From assembly GCA_026545765.1 (NCBI GenBank), contig JAIFAC010000114.1:62001-126000 (forward strand): a DNA stretch of 64,000 bases, written 5' to 3'. Positions 11,881 to 21,503 of this stretch are shown in pieces (position 1 is the first letter of the stretch; every line of letters starts with the position of its first letter). This DNA comes from Plantago major. Its lineage: Eukaryota > Streptophyta > Magnoliopsida > Lamiales > Plantaginaceae. Both the position numbers and the translations under genes were made by a program. The notes beneath the pieces were generated by a model that had not been told where the DNA came from, did not search any database, and saw only the letters and a list, made by a program, of their open reading frames with translations.

Positions 11881-12600
11881 GTTTTATTTACTTATTAAGT
11901 GTGTACTAACCTTTGCCTTCTCGGATACCTGCCCAGAAATGTTTTGCCTTTTCCGAGTGTTGCTACCAAAACCTTTGCATCACCTCTTATCAATTCGCTT
12001 TCGAGAACCCGCTCTCGAGGCCTACTTTTTTCTATCTCACTTACTCGACTTTAGAGATTCAGGACAATTTTTCACCTTAGGCAACCCATTAATCCAAGAT
12101 TATGTCTCAAGGTCAAGAACCGACTTTCTTGTAAGGGCTTAGTGAAGATATCTCGCAAGTCGGTCTTTGTGCCAATCTTGAGTATCTCTATATCGCTTTA
12201 TCAACATTGTCTCGGCGAAGTGGTGTCTAACATCAATGTGCTTTGTTCGCATGGAACTTGGGTTCGTTCTGTGATTGCAATAGCACTTGTGTTGTCACGT
12301 AAAATGGGAGTTTTCTTCATTAAGTCCATAGTCTCGAGTTGTTGAATCCACGTAATTTGTGTTGCACAACAACCAAAGAAGAATATATTCAAATTCCGTG
12401 GTAGAAGTTGCAATTGAGTTTTGTTTCTTACTAAACCATGAGATAAGTCTAGTTCTAAACCCACAAGTTCCGAGGTACTTTTCCTATCAAGCATTGATCC
12501 AAAGATAATCAAAGATCCGAGTAACCACCAAACTCAATCCACTTTCTTTAGGATACCACAACCCTACATCTATCGTATTTTCACATACTTTAACACTTTC
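11880..12600 (-). pseudogene. pol: Element A RNase H domain
   Basis: The last pol domain, which degrades the RNA of the RNA/DNA hybrid during reverse transcription. The segment 12201-12512 contains MLDRKSTSEL (canonical LDRKSTSG), GCCATQITWIQQL (canonical CCAQILWMKQQL) and DNTSAIAI. Out of frame, around 12225-12245, lies the TKHIDVRHHF motif, and around 12125-12165 the TDLRDIFTKPL motif that closes copia pol. These pieces sit in different frames, so at least two frameshifts separate them. It follows RT directly, as expected for copia. The domain call is secure, the limits approximate. Confidence 0.85.
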
Positions 12601-13679
12601 ATAGCAGGTTGTAGTGTGATTGCATTGGATTTGTTTGAAATCTAGTACACACTCCAACCGCATATTGAATATCGTGTCCGCTATGAAGGTAAAGTAGTGA
12701 ACCTATCAATTTCCTATACTTGTGTTCATCAACACTCTTATCCGATTCAAGATAGGTCATCTTGGTTCCTATGCTCATATGTATCTTAGCATTCTTTCGT
12801 AGGCTTAAGATTGAACTTTGTGAGCATGTCTTTTGCATACTTTGTCTGACTAATGAATATTCCATCATTGAGTTGCTTGACTTGCAATCCTAGGAAATAG
12901 TTCAATCCTCCCATCATGCTCATCTCAAATTTACTTTTCATGAGATTTGCAAAGTCATCACAAAGTTGCTTGTCCTTAGATCCAAATATGATGTCATCAA
13001 CATATACTTGAACTAAGAGTAGTTTCCCATCATGATTTAAAGTAAACAAAGTTTTATCAACTTCAACTTTCTTGAAACCATTTTCCAGAAGGTATTTGGC
13101 CAAAGTGTCATACCATGCTCTTGGAGCCTGCTTTCAAATCAGAAGAGCTTTCAGAGCTTATAGACCATTCTACTTTCGAGGAAACTTCAAAGCCGTGGTT
13201 GCTCAACATAGACTTCCTCAGCAAGTTCACCATTCAAGAATGCACTTTTGACATCCATCTGATAAACTTTAAAATCCTTATGAAAACCTTCAGTCTGAAA
13301 CCTTCAGTCTGGGTGAATATGACTCATCAAAATCTAAACCTTCAGTCTGGGTGAATCCCTTGGCAACCAACCTTGCTTTGTTTCTGGTTATTTCACCAGA
13401 TTCATTCATCTTGTTTCTGAAAACCCACTTAGTTCCAATCACAGATATTCCTTCTACAAATGGAACTAGTTTCCAGACTTTGTTTCTTTCAAACCGATCC
13501 AACTCTTCTTGCATCAGAGAGATCCACCTTGGTCTCTTAATGCTTCTTCTATAGTTTTCGTTCAATGTTTGAGATAAAACATCCAAAGAGAGAATTAGCA
13601 TTTTCACTATTGCTCTCCTAGTCCTAACACCTTGATTGATTGGTCCAATCACATCTTTTGCGTGATGATCCTGATCCAT
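12599..13679 (-). pseudogene. pol: Element A reverse transcriptase
   Basis: RT copies the element RNA into cDNA in the virus-like particle. The N-terminal part is at 13290-13679 (WISLMQEELDRFERNKVW, KWVFRNKMNESG, NKARLVAKGFTQTEGLDF). The palm domain is at 12786-13103, with YVDDIIFG at residues 34-41 of that piece (about 12993-13004 for YVDD), so the catalytic Asp pair is kept. The C-terminal part (YLHSGHDIQYAVGVCTRF) is at 12599-12868. Around 13110-13290 the sequence is scrambled by indels, and a short duplicated stretch (aaccttcagtctgggtgaat) occurs at 13299-13360. Three frames are needed to read the domain, so it is not functional as written. Confidence 0.9.
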
Positions 13680-13926
13680 CTCATCACGGGTTTAGGGCTA
13701 GTAGGTCAACATCTATGTGATCCGAATGTGAATCACTATGATTTGACTTGATACTTCTTCAAGATTCTGACATTTTGCACCTCGTATGGGCGGTGAATGT
13801 CCGACACTTGCTCAAGTGAGAGCATTCTGGACATGCCCGCCGAGAGGTCATTTCCAGAGTTAGCTCTCCGATGAACATCTTCGCCATTTCGAATTCTCAT
13901 AGGAAATTCTTCATCATGTCCGAGAA

Positions 13927-14880
13927 TCATCCTGTTACTAGGCATTTCATGCTTTTCTTCGTAGTCATCCTCCCTTTCCATAATGATGTTTTTCCTTTCG
14001 AGGGTTCTTCGTAATCCTTTATCATTAGTTCCTTGAACCTTTCCGAGAGTTCATCAAAGGGTGTTTTCTTGCCTTCATAGAATACAACATGAACTGATTC
14101 TTCAATCTTCTTTGTTCTTTTGTTGTAAACTCTGTATGCTTTGCTATTCATAGAATAACCAAGAAACACACCTTCATCTGCCTTTGGTTGAAATGTTCTT
14201 AGATACTCTTTTCCATTGTTAAGAACAAAACATCTACAACCAAATACTTTTAGATGTTTGATATTAGGGGGTCGATCAACCAAGAGTTCATATGTGGTCT
14301 TGTCATGGTGTTTGTTTATCAAACATCTGTTCTGAGTGTAGCATGCTGTGTTTACAGCTTCAACCCAATAAACTTCACTTATCTCAGTGTCAGCTAGCAT
14401 TGTCCTTGCTGCTTCTTTAAGTGTTCTATTTTTCCTTTCCGCAACACCATTTTGTTGTGGTGTTCTTACAGAGGAAAGTTGGTGTTGTATACCTTTGCTG
14501 GTACAAAATTCCTTTATGTACTGGTTGACAAACTCAATACCATGGTCTGTTCTGATTGCAGATACCTTGTCATTTTTCATGACTTCAAGCTTATTCAGCA
14601 AGTTTGGTATCTCCACCCTTGCATCAGATTTGTGCTTCAGAAAGACAACCCAAGTGAATCTTGAGAAGTCATCTACAACAACAAGACCATACTTCTTTCC
14701 TGCATAACTAGTTACAGATGATTCAAAAAGATCCATGTGTAATAGTTGCAGTGGTCTAACACTAGAGTGTCTGGTTTTGGACTTGAAAGAGATTTTGATT
14801 GTTTCCATCCGACAATCGTAATGTATACCATCTTTCTCGAAGATGTTTTGGGAAGGCCAACCACTAACTCTTTTTCGCAA
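13927..14880 (-). pseudogene. pol: Element A integrase core, open for 317 aa
   Basis: Integrase inserts the cDNA into the host chromosome. In this frame the catalytic triad is complete: D50 (LLHMDLFES), D112 (IRTDHGIEF) and E148 ([13 protein letters not shown]). The spacing is typical of retroviral integrases, with 35 residues between the second Asp and the Glu. The C-terminal part has the copia GKT-like region (HLKVFGCRCFVLN, GVFLGYSMNSKAYRVYNKRT). The N-terminal zinc finger is in a different frame upstream (14864-15153). This is the best-preserved catalytic domain of the element. The frame ends in the acidic linker before RT, where another frame (13736-13981) continues. Confidence 0.92.
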
Positions 14881-15320
14881 GTTTGTTCAGAGTTTGAAAT
14901 TCAAGTGACTCATTCTTTTGTGCCATAACCAAGGTTTTCCGTAGACCTGATTGACTCACCATGAGACATACTTCCAGGCAGATGCCCAATCGGCAACATA
15001 AAGACTTCCTTTCCGCCGAAAGCAACCAAGACTGCCTACTTGACTCATTGTCATAAGTTTGCAATACTTTGCTTTGAATTTCACAAGAACTTGTCGCAAA
15101 CCGCTCATGCTAAATAGATTATATTTCAAACCCTTAACATGTAATACCTTCAAGGATTGTTAATGATCCTAATTTGACGCTGCTAAATCCCAAAGAGGGA
15201 TTTAATTCTCCAACAAACTGATGTCCGTCCATTGCAAGCTTTGTAGTCAGCCGATTTGCTTTGTCTCCGTCATGTGCTTTCCGTGATCCACTATCAAATA
15301 GCCATCGAGCCTTAGTCCAA
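14881..15320 (-). pseudogene. pol: Element A protease end and pre-integrase zinc-finger region
   Basis: Two recognisable pieces occur. At about 15255-15310 the minus strand encodes FDSGSRKAHDGDK, matching the copia aspartic protease active site (canonical LDSGCSRHMTGD) with the catalytic D-S-G kept. At 14956-15153 VLHVKGLKYNLFSMSGLRQVL matches the conserved segment before the integrase zinc finger (canonical VLYVPGLKYNLLS). The zinc finger itself (14864-15064) is barely legible because of frameshifts. The order protease, pre-integrase, integrase supports a single gag-pol polyprotein. Confidence 0.7.
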
Positions 15321-16532
15321 GAGGCGCTCGCATAAACAGAAATGTGGAGTTAGGTTCGCTTCAGAGATAGAACCATTTAGACTAAACATTCTTCCAAAGA
15401 GGAATCCACATTGTAGTGAATTTCTTGGGAGTTTGTTTTGTCTAACTTGATCAAGGAGATGCAATAAAATCGTAATTTTGATCTCAATCTTCCTTCGGGT
15501 GTTTCTAGGTGTTCCTTTCGTGCTTTCTCGACTCGGTTACGGGTTGCTTTTCAAAGAACTTAGCCTTTCCGCCGTGTTCCTTCTAGCTCGCATTCAGCTT
15601 TTCAAAGGTTTGAGATTTCTTCCACTTCGCCTATTGCTACGCATAATATCGCCTTTTGGCGCCATTGTTCTTGTCCTTCCTTATATTGTTGTAGAACGAC
15701 TTTTCCAATAGCACGATAGCCAATGCCATTTCAACACCTTCGCTTTCTCAATGCGCTTCGTAAGTTTTACTAGTTTCTGCACCATCTTTATTTTCATAAA
15801 ATGGTACAGTTGAGAATTTGCCTATTCCAGCAATTCTTCCCTTCCTAGTAATATAGCAATGTGGATAGTTGCATGTCTGCAGGTTGTGTTTCTTTTCAGA
15901 AACCATTCTTGTGAACTTGTTGTTCTTTCAAAGGCTGAGTTGCTACTCTTTTTCCTTTGTCAACTACCCTATCTTTCTAACCAATGCTATAGGTGGTCGA
16001 AGAACCATTCTGTTGACTTTTTACAAAGGTCAACCTTTCATCACTCTTCTTCAGAGGAGATGAATTACTCGATTGTTCATCAAGTCCAAGTCCATCTTTC
16101 TCAGAGGGATCTCTCAGATAGGATTGAACCTCAGTGAGAGTGTCACTAGCTTTTGCATAAGATTGAAGGATAGCTCTTTCTTTCGAAGTTTTCATTCTCG
16201 TAGCGCCTTCATCACTTTCTTATTAAGTTCATCTAAGGCCTGCTTGTGAGAATTTTCATTCTCGATATCCGAGCTTTTAAAGGCTATTTCAAAGATTCTT
16301 GTTCTCGATACTTTGGTTAGCTCGTAAACGCTTTTTCAAGAATTTCTTTGCTTTCCTTTAGAATTCGGTTTTGGATTGTGCTTCCAAATTCTTTCTCATA
16401 ACGATCCAATTCACTCTGACCAACCTGCATCCTCAATTCCATCATCACTCTCATAGTACGTAAATTGTGAATTGTTAGTTACCTCATCACCATAAGACAC
16501 ATTTCAATGTTGAGATGTCGGACCAAAGAATC
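15321..16532 (-). pseudogene. Element A gag-protease linker, decayed
   Basis: No frame longer than about 90 codons remains on the element strand. The piece at 15977-16195 (TSKERAILQSYAKASDTLTEVQSYLRDPSEKDGLGLDE) is polar and fits the gag C-terminal / protease linker of Sireviruses. It lies between the zinc knuckle and the protease motif, and no other gene is recognised. Confidence 0.4.
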
Positions 16533-17794
16533 TCAAAGAACTCCACACATTTCATTCTTCTTAAGACCAAGTCGATTACATCGTGGGTGATTCCACACAA
16601 TTCGTGATGGTAGGTTCGAGTCATCCGAATCTCCATCTTCGTAGTCTGCCTCAATGTCTAGAGCATCAAGTTGAATTTGAATCTTCTTCCTTTCTTCAGT
16701 CAGTAAGGCCCTTTGATTTCTTTTGAAATTTCTTCTGTCCTTCTTGTCACCTGTCTTGTGCTTGTTTAAAGCAGGACAATCTCTCTTAAAGTGACCAGGA
16801 TTTTGATAATAGAAACAAATATCATTTCCTATATCTGCAGATTCAGTATTAACACCTTTCTGAATGGGGGTGTTCAGAGAGTTGTTCATTTGTATGTTCT
16901 TGTACTGATGATAGTTTGGGCCAAGATGGTTTTTCAGCTTTTCTTTAGCTTTTCTTCTCTCAATCTTCGACTCACAAATTTCTTCATGTGTCTTATCGCA
17001 AGAGCATTTTCTTCAGATGCATCTTTGGTATCCTTCTTTTCGTAAGAACCTTGAGAAACTAGAGCAACACTTTGCAACTTTTCAAATTGCTTGTTCTCTC
17101 CGAGTTGTCTCATAGTCTACAATGAGCAAGATGAGAAAAGAGCTCATCGAGTAATATTTCGCATCCCTTGATTGAAATAAAAGAACTTAGTGTGTTCTCA
17201 GGATTAAGACTCGACAATAGTCTTAATCTTTTCTCGACGAATATCTATCGCTTTCACCAAGTGTAGCCATATCACCATAAGAGTAGTAAATCAAATCAAG
17301 TTCTTCCAATTTTCTGGGACCTTGTTTGAAGTTTTGAACTTCAATTTAAGAACTTCAACTTGTTTTCTTTGGTTTTCTGCCCAAAGACAAATTTCTTCAA
17401 TCAATTGCAGCAACTTTTGCTTTTAGCACCCTACGCTTTAATCAGATGTGCTCAGGTGTCGATCTGATAATTATATTACAAGCTTGACCATCCAATCTGT
17501 GTCTCTTGGCATCTTCAGATGTCCAGAGCTCTCTTGGCTTGTCTTCATACAAAATGCTTCCACGAGCAACATGACCACTATCACTAGCAGCCATATCCTC
17601 GCTTCCATCTTCCTTGTCTGAGGCTTTTCTTCCATCAGACACCTCAGTAACTTGTTTAAGTTGTCTGATTTTATAGGCCCTTCATTGATGACATAAATCA
17701 TCTCATCACTAATGGCCTCCAGATGGAGCATCATGTTGTTCTTCCATTTCTCGTAGTTTTCTGGTTTCAGAATGGGCACATCACTCAGAGACAT
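16533..17794 (-). pseudogene. gag: Element A gag
   Basis: Gag is the particle-forming nucleocapsid protein. The likely start is MSLSDVPILKPENYEKWKNN at 17794, which is the same start as in element E (38042) and 104 bp inside the primer site. An N-terminal Sirevirus gag core (17471-17794) ends in a frameshift after GPIKSDN and continues in another frame at 17442-17642. The middle (about 16900-17440) is unreadable. The C-terminal part (16533-16889) has one zinc knuckle, CFYYQNPGHFKRDC. In the CX2CX4HX4C pattern the second Cys has become Tyr, which would abolish zinc binding. A basic and then acidic tail follows. The product is broken and not functional. Confidence 0.85.
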
Positions 17795-17897
17795 ACCTGC
17801 AAACTTAACACACAAATTATATAGTCCTAAGAGAGGGACAAAGTTTCTTCACCTATCTGGGGATCTAGGTTCAGTGCAGAAGGCTTGTGAACCTCCT

Positions 17898-17909
17898 GCT
17901 CTGATACCA
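17898..17909 (-). other. Primer-binding site of element A
   Basis: The minus strand reads TGGTATCAGAGC two bases inside the 5' LTR, complementary to the 3' end of initiator methionine tRNA. The same site in the same position occurs in element E. Confidence 0.93.
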
Positions 17910-17911
17910 CT

Positions 17912-19316
17912 TGTTGGTCCAGATAACGGCAAAGTAAAAGACTAGAGGGGGGGGGGGGAGGTGAATAGTCTTTTAAAACTTTTGTCGATAAACACTGTTT
18001 CTCAGAAATCTGGGGGGTTTCTGATACTTAAATTCAGAGCGCAGAAAACTTTAAGATAGGTAAGTGCAGAAACAATAAGTATGTGTGTGTGTACTTTGCT
18101 GAAATGTAAATACAGAAAGGTAAATGACACAGCAAGTATAGTGGTATCTAGAGGTGGCGTAATCCTCCAACTAATCCACTTCGGTCTTTCTGAGACCTAG
18201 AATTCACTAGAACAGATAATTGAGTTCACCTTACAATAATCCTATTCTAAGATTCCTAAACAAATGGTTCCCAACCAAATGTTCCCCCTGAGTTATTCCC
18301 CAGCTCCTAGAGCTAAGTACTTCCTCTACTCAGATAACCTTGGAGTTGTTATCTGATTTCCCAAATCAAGTACTTCCTCTACTCCACGCCTTGATGGTGT
18401 TGGTTAAAAGGTTTTGTCAGAAAGGCTTCTCGTATAACTTTTCAGTTATGTTTACAGAGAGCCAAACAGAACGAGACTACTTAATGCACTTGTTCAGTGG
18501 ATGGCAGTCTGCTCTTTACTGACCCAAGTAATTGGTGTCCATTCTGGAGAATGAGCTTCAGAAAGGGTATCTGATAATTCAACTCTTTTACGAATAACAA
18601 TCTCTTGCTAAGGTTCAGGACAACTTAGAATACTAGTGATTCTTCAAGCAACAGAAAGCTTTCAGAAAGGATAGTAGAGTGCTTGAGAGAATACTTTGCT
18701 TGATGGTAAGTTTTCAAGATAGAGCGTTCTAAGGTATATTCTTCAAGCAAGTGTGTGATATATATAGATAAATTTGAGAGGCGTTTGAATTGTATCCACA
18801 GTTTCTATCAAATTATATCCGCTTATATCTTGAACTATGTACTCGTAAGTCACTATCTCATTTTTCGTAGAGGATCGCTATAAAGATTTCCGATGCATTT
18901 AATGCATAGCACTGTTCATTGTCCTTTAGCCTTAACGGATACATGAGCCTTTCTGATGGCTTGCATGCTCCATACTCATGATGTCATATGTCCAGAATCA
19001 TACTTTGAAAGTAAGTTAATATACTTAAGAAAGGATTAAGGACATAGTCTTTCTGAGTTAGACTAAACCTTTGTGTCTTCATAAACCTTGTGCAACTTCA
19101 GAAAAATCTCCATTGCTAGGATTGATCTTCATGGTCTTCTTGAAATAAAAATTACACTCAGAGACCTATAATCCTATTACAAGATTTACTCGACTAATCA
19201 TACTTAGTGATTTCCTCTTTTACAATGTTCAAGTGAGCCAAGAGTACTTAATCACCTTTCTGGCTAAGATAAGAACATGTGATGAGTGATCAAAATACTA
19301 ACAGATATTCCTAACA
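17912..19316 (-). repeat. 5' LTR of element A
   Basis: This is the 1,405-bp LTR bounded TGTT...AACA, directly followed by the CCCAT target duplication. It contains the roughly 84-bp stretch missing from its partner. A guanine run of about 13 bp near 17946-17960 also occurs, at different lengths, in all copies of the family and may be a length-unstable site. A TATA-like element lies at 18758-18770. The LTR is the promoter and polyadenylation region of the element. Confidence 0.93.
18758..18770 (-). promoter_or_regulatory. TATA-like box in the LTR of element A
   Basis: The minus strand reads TCTATATATATCAC inside the LTR. The motif is conserved in the other LTR and in the solo LTR at 43457-44872. 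It is the best candidate for the promoter of the genomic RNA. Confidence 0.4.
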
Positions 19317-19321
19317 CCCAT

Positions 19322-19482
19322 GCACCCCATCCCATTCTCAGCTTGTACATATTTGTCTAAAGATATGTACATGTATTTATATTGACCAGGACATGCATTT
19401 ATATCCATCAGAACATGCATGATTTCATTCACTATTTGTTTTATTCAATTATCATTTAACTATATATTCACCAATTTTTATT
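19322..19482. other. Short host spacer between elements A and I
   Basis: About 160 bp of AT-rich sequence that would have been continuous with 4305-4548 before element A inserted. No gene is seen. It contains a partly repeated atgtacatgtattta / atgcatttata stretch. Confidence 0.6.
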
Positions 19483-19487
19483 TTATT

Positions 19488-20322
19488 TGATGTGGGGTAA
19501 AACTGAATAAGTCAATGGTAACAGTCAAAGTCAAAGAGAATCCCTCAGAGCGTAGGTATGATTCTTCTTAAATCGTTAAGTCTCAATTCGGAGTCCTTTA
19601 GTCAAATAAGTCCGGCAATAAATTAGGAGTCCGCCTAGGAATAAGAGATAGTCAGAGTGTAGAGTTCCTCGATAGCTAAGGGTCCGTCAGGCAAGTGTGT
19701 CCGTCCCTGTATGATGGTCCGTCAATTGGACAAATATAGGTGGCTGATCTATAAATAAGAATAGAAGGGGTTAGACCTTTTTGGGCGGCGACTTAGACAA
19801 ATCCGACTAAGATTCAACAAGTTAGGAGGCGGATCAAGCTTGGGTTCGGACCTCAAAACTTAGAGAGTGGATTATTGCGAAGTAGTTACCTCTTTCAATG
19901 ACGAGTACATGCCCCCTATTTATAGTATTGAGCTCTGGGGACAAGCTTTCTGACATCCTGAAGTTTGGTCGGCTTGGTGATAGGTTGACATGTGGTCCCG
20001 GAGATAGGTGACACGTTGGACTCACGACGGTATTCAGGACAAGATCAGAGGCAGTCCGTTCATAAACATCAAACGGACAAAAGTTAAGGACGGACTTCTC
20101 TTGTAGTTGTCTTGATCAGAAGTCTACCCTTATGATGTGGATATGTACGTTGCGAGGGATGTGGGTGGTCGGACCGCCCCATCATTTTAACCTGGAATCT
20201 TGATTCTGTTCTAGTGCCGGACCATGAAGCTTGTGGGCGGACTCCAGCAACGCATATGTATAAAACGTATTAAGTCGCCTTGGTTCGGCAAGAGGAGCTG
20301 ACGGACTCATGTGTATATATCA
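19488..20322 (-). repeat. 3' LTR of element I
   Basis: An 835-bp LTR, bounded TGATGTGG...ATATCA, aligning with 35245-36058. A TATA-like element (minus strand CTATAAATAGGGG) lies at 19914-19925. The copies differ by small indels and substitutions, many at CTG/CAG positions. Confidence 0.92.
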
Positions 20323-20340
20323 TAAGTCCCCCCCCCAGTT
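20323..20340 (-). other. Polypurine tract of element I
   Basis: Just inside the 3' LTR the minus strand reads ACTGGGGGGGGGACTTA, a purine-rich primer site for plus-strand DNA synthesis. Confidence 0.8.
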
Positions 20341-21240
20341 TCCAAGTATCTTAGTAGGAGATGGTTGTGAAACTATAAGTGGTTGCCCATCCAGAATCTT
20401 TGTAAAGTCCGTCCATACGTATTTCGGGCCTGAAAGTCGATCCATTAAGGGAGTCCAAGTTTTGGCCCAAGCCCAGGCCCAATAGTGTCGGCGCCCACAT
20501 GCATACGTGGCAGATTTTGATTGGGCCTGAAAATCTATATATACTCCCTTAGCTCGATGTAACTTTTAGCTCAATTGCATTTTTTTTCAAGATATAGTCG
20601 TCGGGCCGGTCCTCTTCTTTGAGATGTTTGTGTCCTTCCAAGATAGTTAGCTGGCATGGTGAGCTAAGCTCAAAGCTGACCGCTTCCAGCTTTATCGTCT
20701 TAGAAGATACGCAAGCATGCCAGAGGGGAGTGACCTTTCAAACAATTTCTGCAGAAGACTGGGGTTTCAATTAGGTGCTTTGGTTTTTGTCGGATCTGGG
20801 TTGACGCCTTCGCAGTGATGAGGATCCGATCCGCTGCCTTTCGTTCTAAAGAAGTTCTATTTTGGACTCTTTTTAGACGAAGGGTAGTTGGCCGGATCCT
20901 TATTTCGCCTAGCCAATAATCCGTCCGGCCAATCAATCCAATCAATATAGTCCGTCATATTGGTATTATATATAATAAGTTCCCCCAAGTGTCGGGCTTG
21001 GTTTGTTATGAAATAAAAGCAAGGTCGGGACTTTGAAGTTTGTGTCTGGTGGTTACGTCGTAAGTCGGTAGGAGCCTTGGGTATTTCTGACTTGTGGTTG
21101 GAGGCAAGTCCGTTGGTTCGGACGTATTACGACTGCTTAAGACGGTTCAAGCCGGTCTAATTCGTAATGATTACGGTTTGCACGTGAATCGATGCGATTG
21201 TTCGGACCTTAGCCCATGGGCCTGGTTGGACCAGCCCAAT
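20341..21240. other. Element I region between 3' LTR and the antisense ORF
   Basis: About 900 bp with no supported gene on either strand. A minus-strand frame at 20700-20945 has no family signature. The region probably contains the upstream control region of the plus-strand extra ORF. Confidence 0.5.
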
Positions 21241-21244
21241 ATAC

Positions 21245-21252
21245 CTATAAGT
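21245..21252 (+). promoter_or_regulatory. Candidate TATA box of the antisense ORF
   Basis: The plus strand reads CTATAAGTAGGC about 260 bp before the predicted start codon at 21504. It is followed by a purine-rich leader and then an intron-like GT...AG segment. The arrangement looks like an ordinary plant RNA polymerase II gene. Confidence 0.45.
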
Positions 21253-21402
21253 AGGCTTTTACCCTGTCACTTTCACACTTTTATGAAATTCCGAAGTTTT
21301 AGAGAGAGAAAGTTGAGACCGAGAAAGCTAGAGAGAAGATTTCATCAGACGGACTTTCCTACTTTGAAGAAGTTTCGAAGAGCCAGCTTTCTTTTACGAC
21401 AA

Positions 21403-21479
21403 GTAAGTTTGCTTCCCTCGGACTTTTTCCTTTCGCAATTTTGTATCTCATGCTTTTTCGTTTTGTGTTCTCTTTGTAG
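21403..21479 (+). other. Predicted 5'-UTR intron of the antisense ORF
   Basis: The donor is ACAA|GTAAGTTTG and the acceptor is TTCTCTTTGTAG|AT. The 77-nt length and T-rich interior fit a small plant intron. The predicted start codon lies 24 nt after it. Confidence 0.5.
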
Positions 21480-21503
21480 ATTACCCAGCTCGGACATCTA
21501 GGC

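Larger units (their letters stand above)
4554..19316 (-). mobile_element. Element A: Sirevirus-type Ty1/copia LTR retrotransposon
   Basis: A complete but decayed element of 14,763 bp on the minus strand, flanked by identical 5-bp target duplications CCCAT at 4549-4553 and 19317-19321. Its order, right to left, is 5' LTR (17912-19316), primer-binding site, gag, protease, integrase, RT, RNase H, a roughly 0.7-kb spacer, a long ORF2, polypurine tract and 3' LTR (4554-5872). The integrase-before-RT order makes it copia. The very long LTRs, the gag type (PENYEKWKNNM), the TGGTATCAGAGC primer site and an extra ORF after pol are hallmarks of the Sirevirus (SIRE/Maximus) group. Every gene carries stops or frameshifts, so the element is not autonomous. 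The two LTRs differ by many small changes and one roughly 84-bp deletion. Confidence 0.93.

Noticed and set aside
21094..21501. Plus-strand 135-codon frame upstream of the antisense ORF
   Set aside because: It spans a TATA box, a leader and a GT...AG intron, so it is better read as promoter plus 5' untranslated region.
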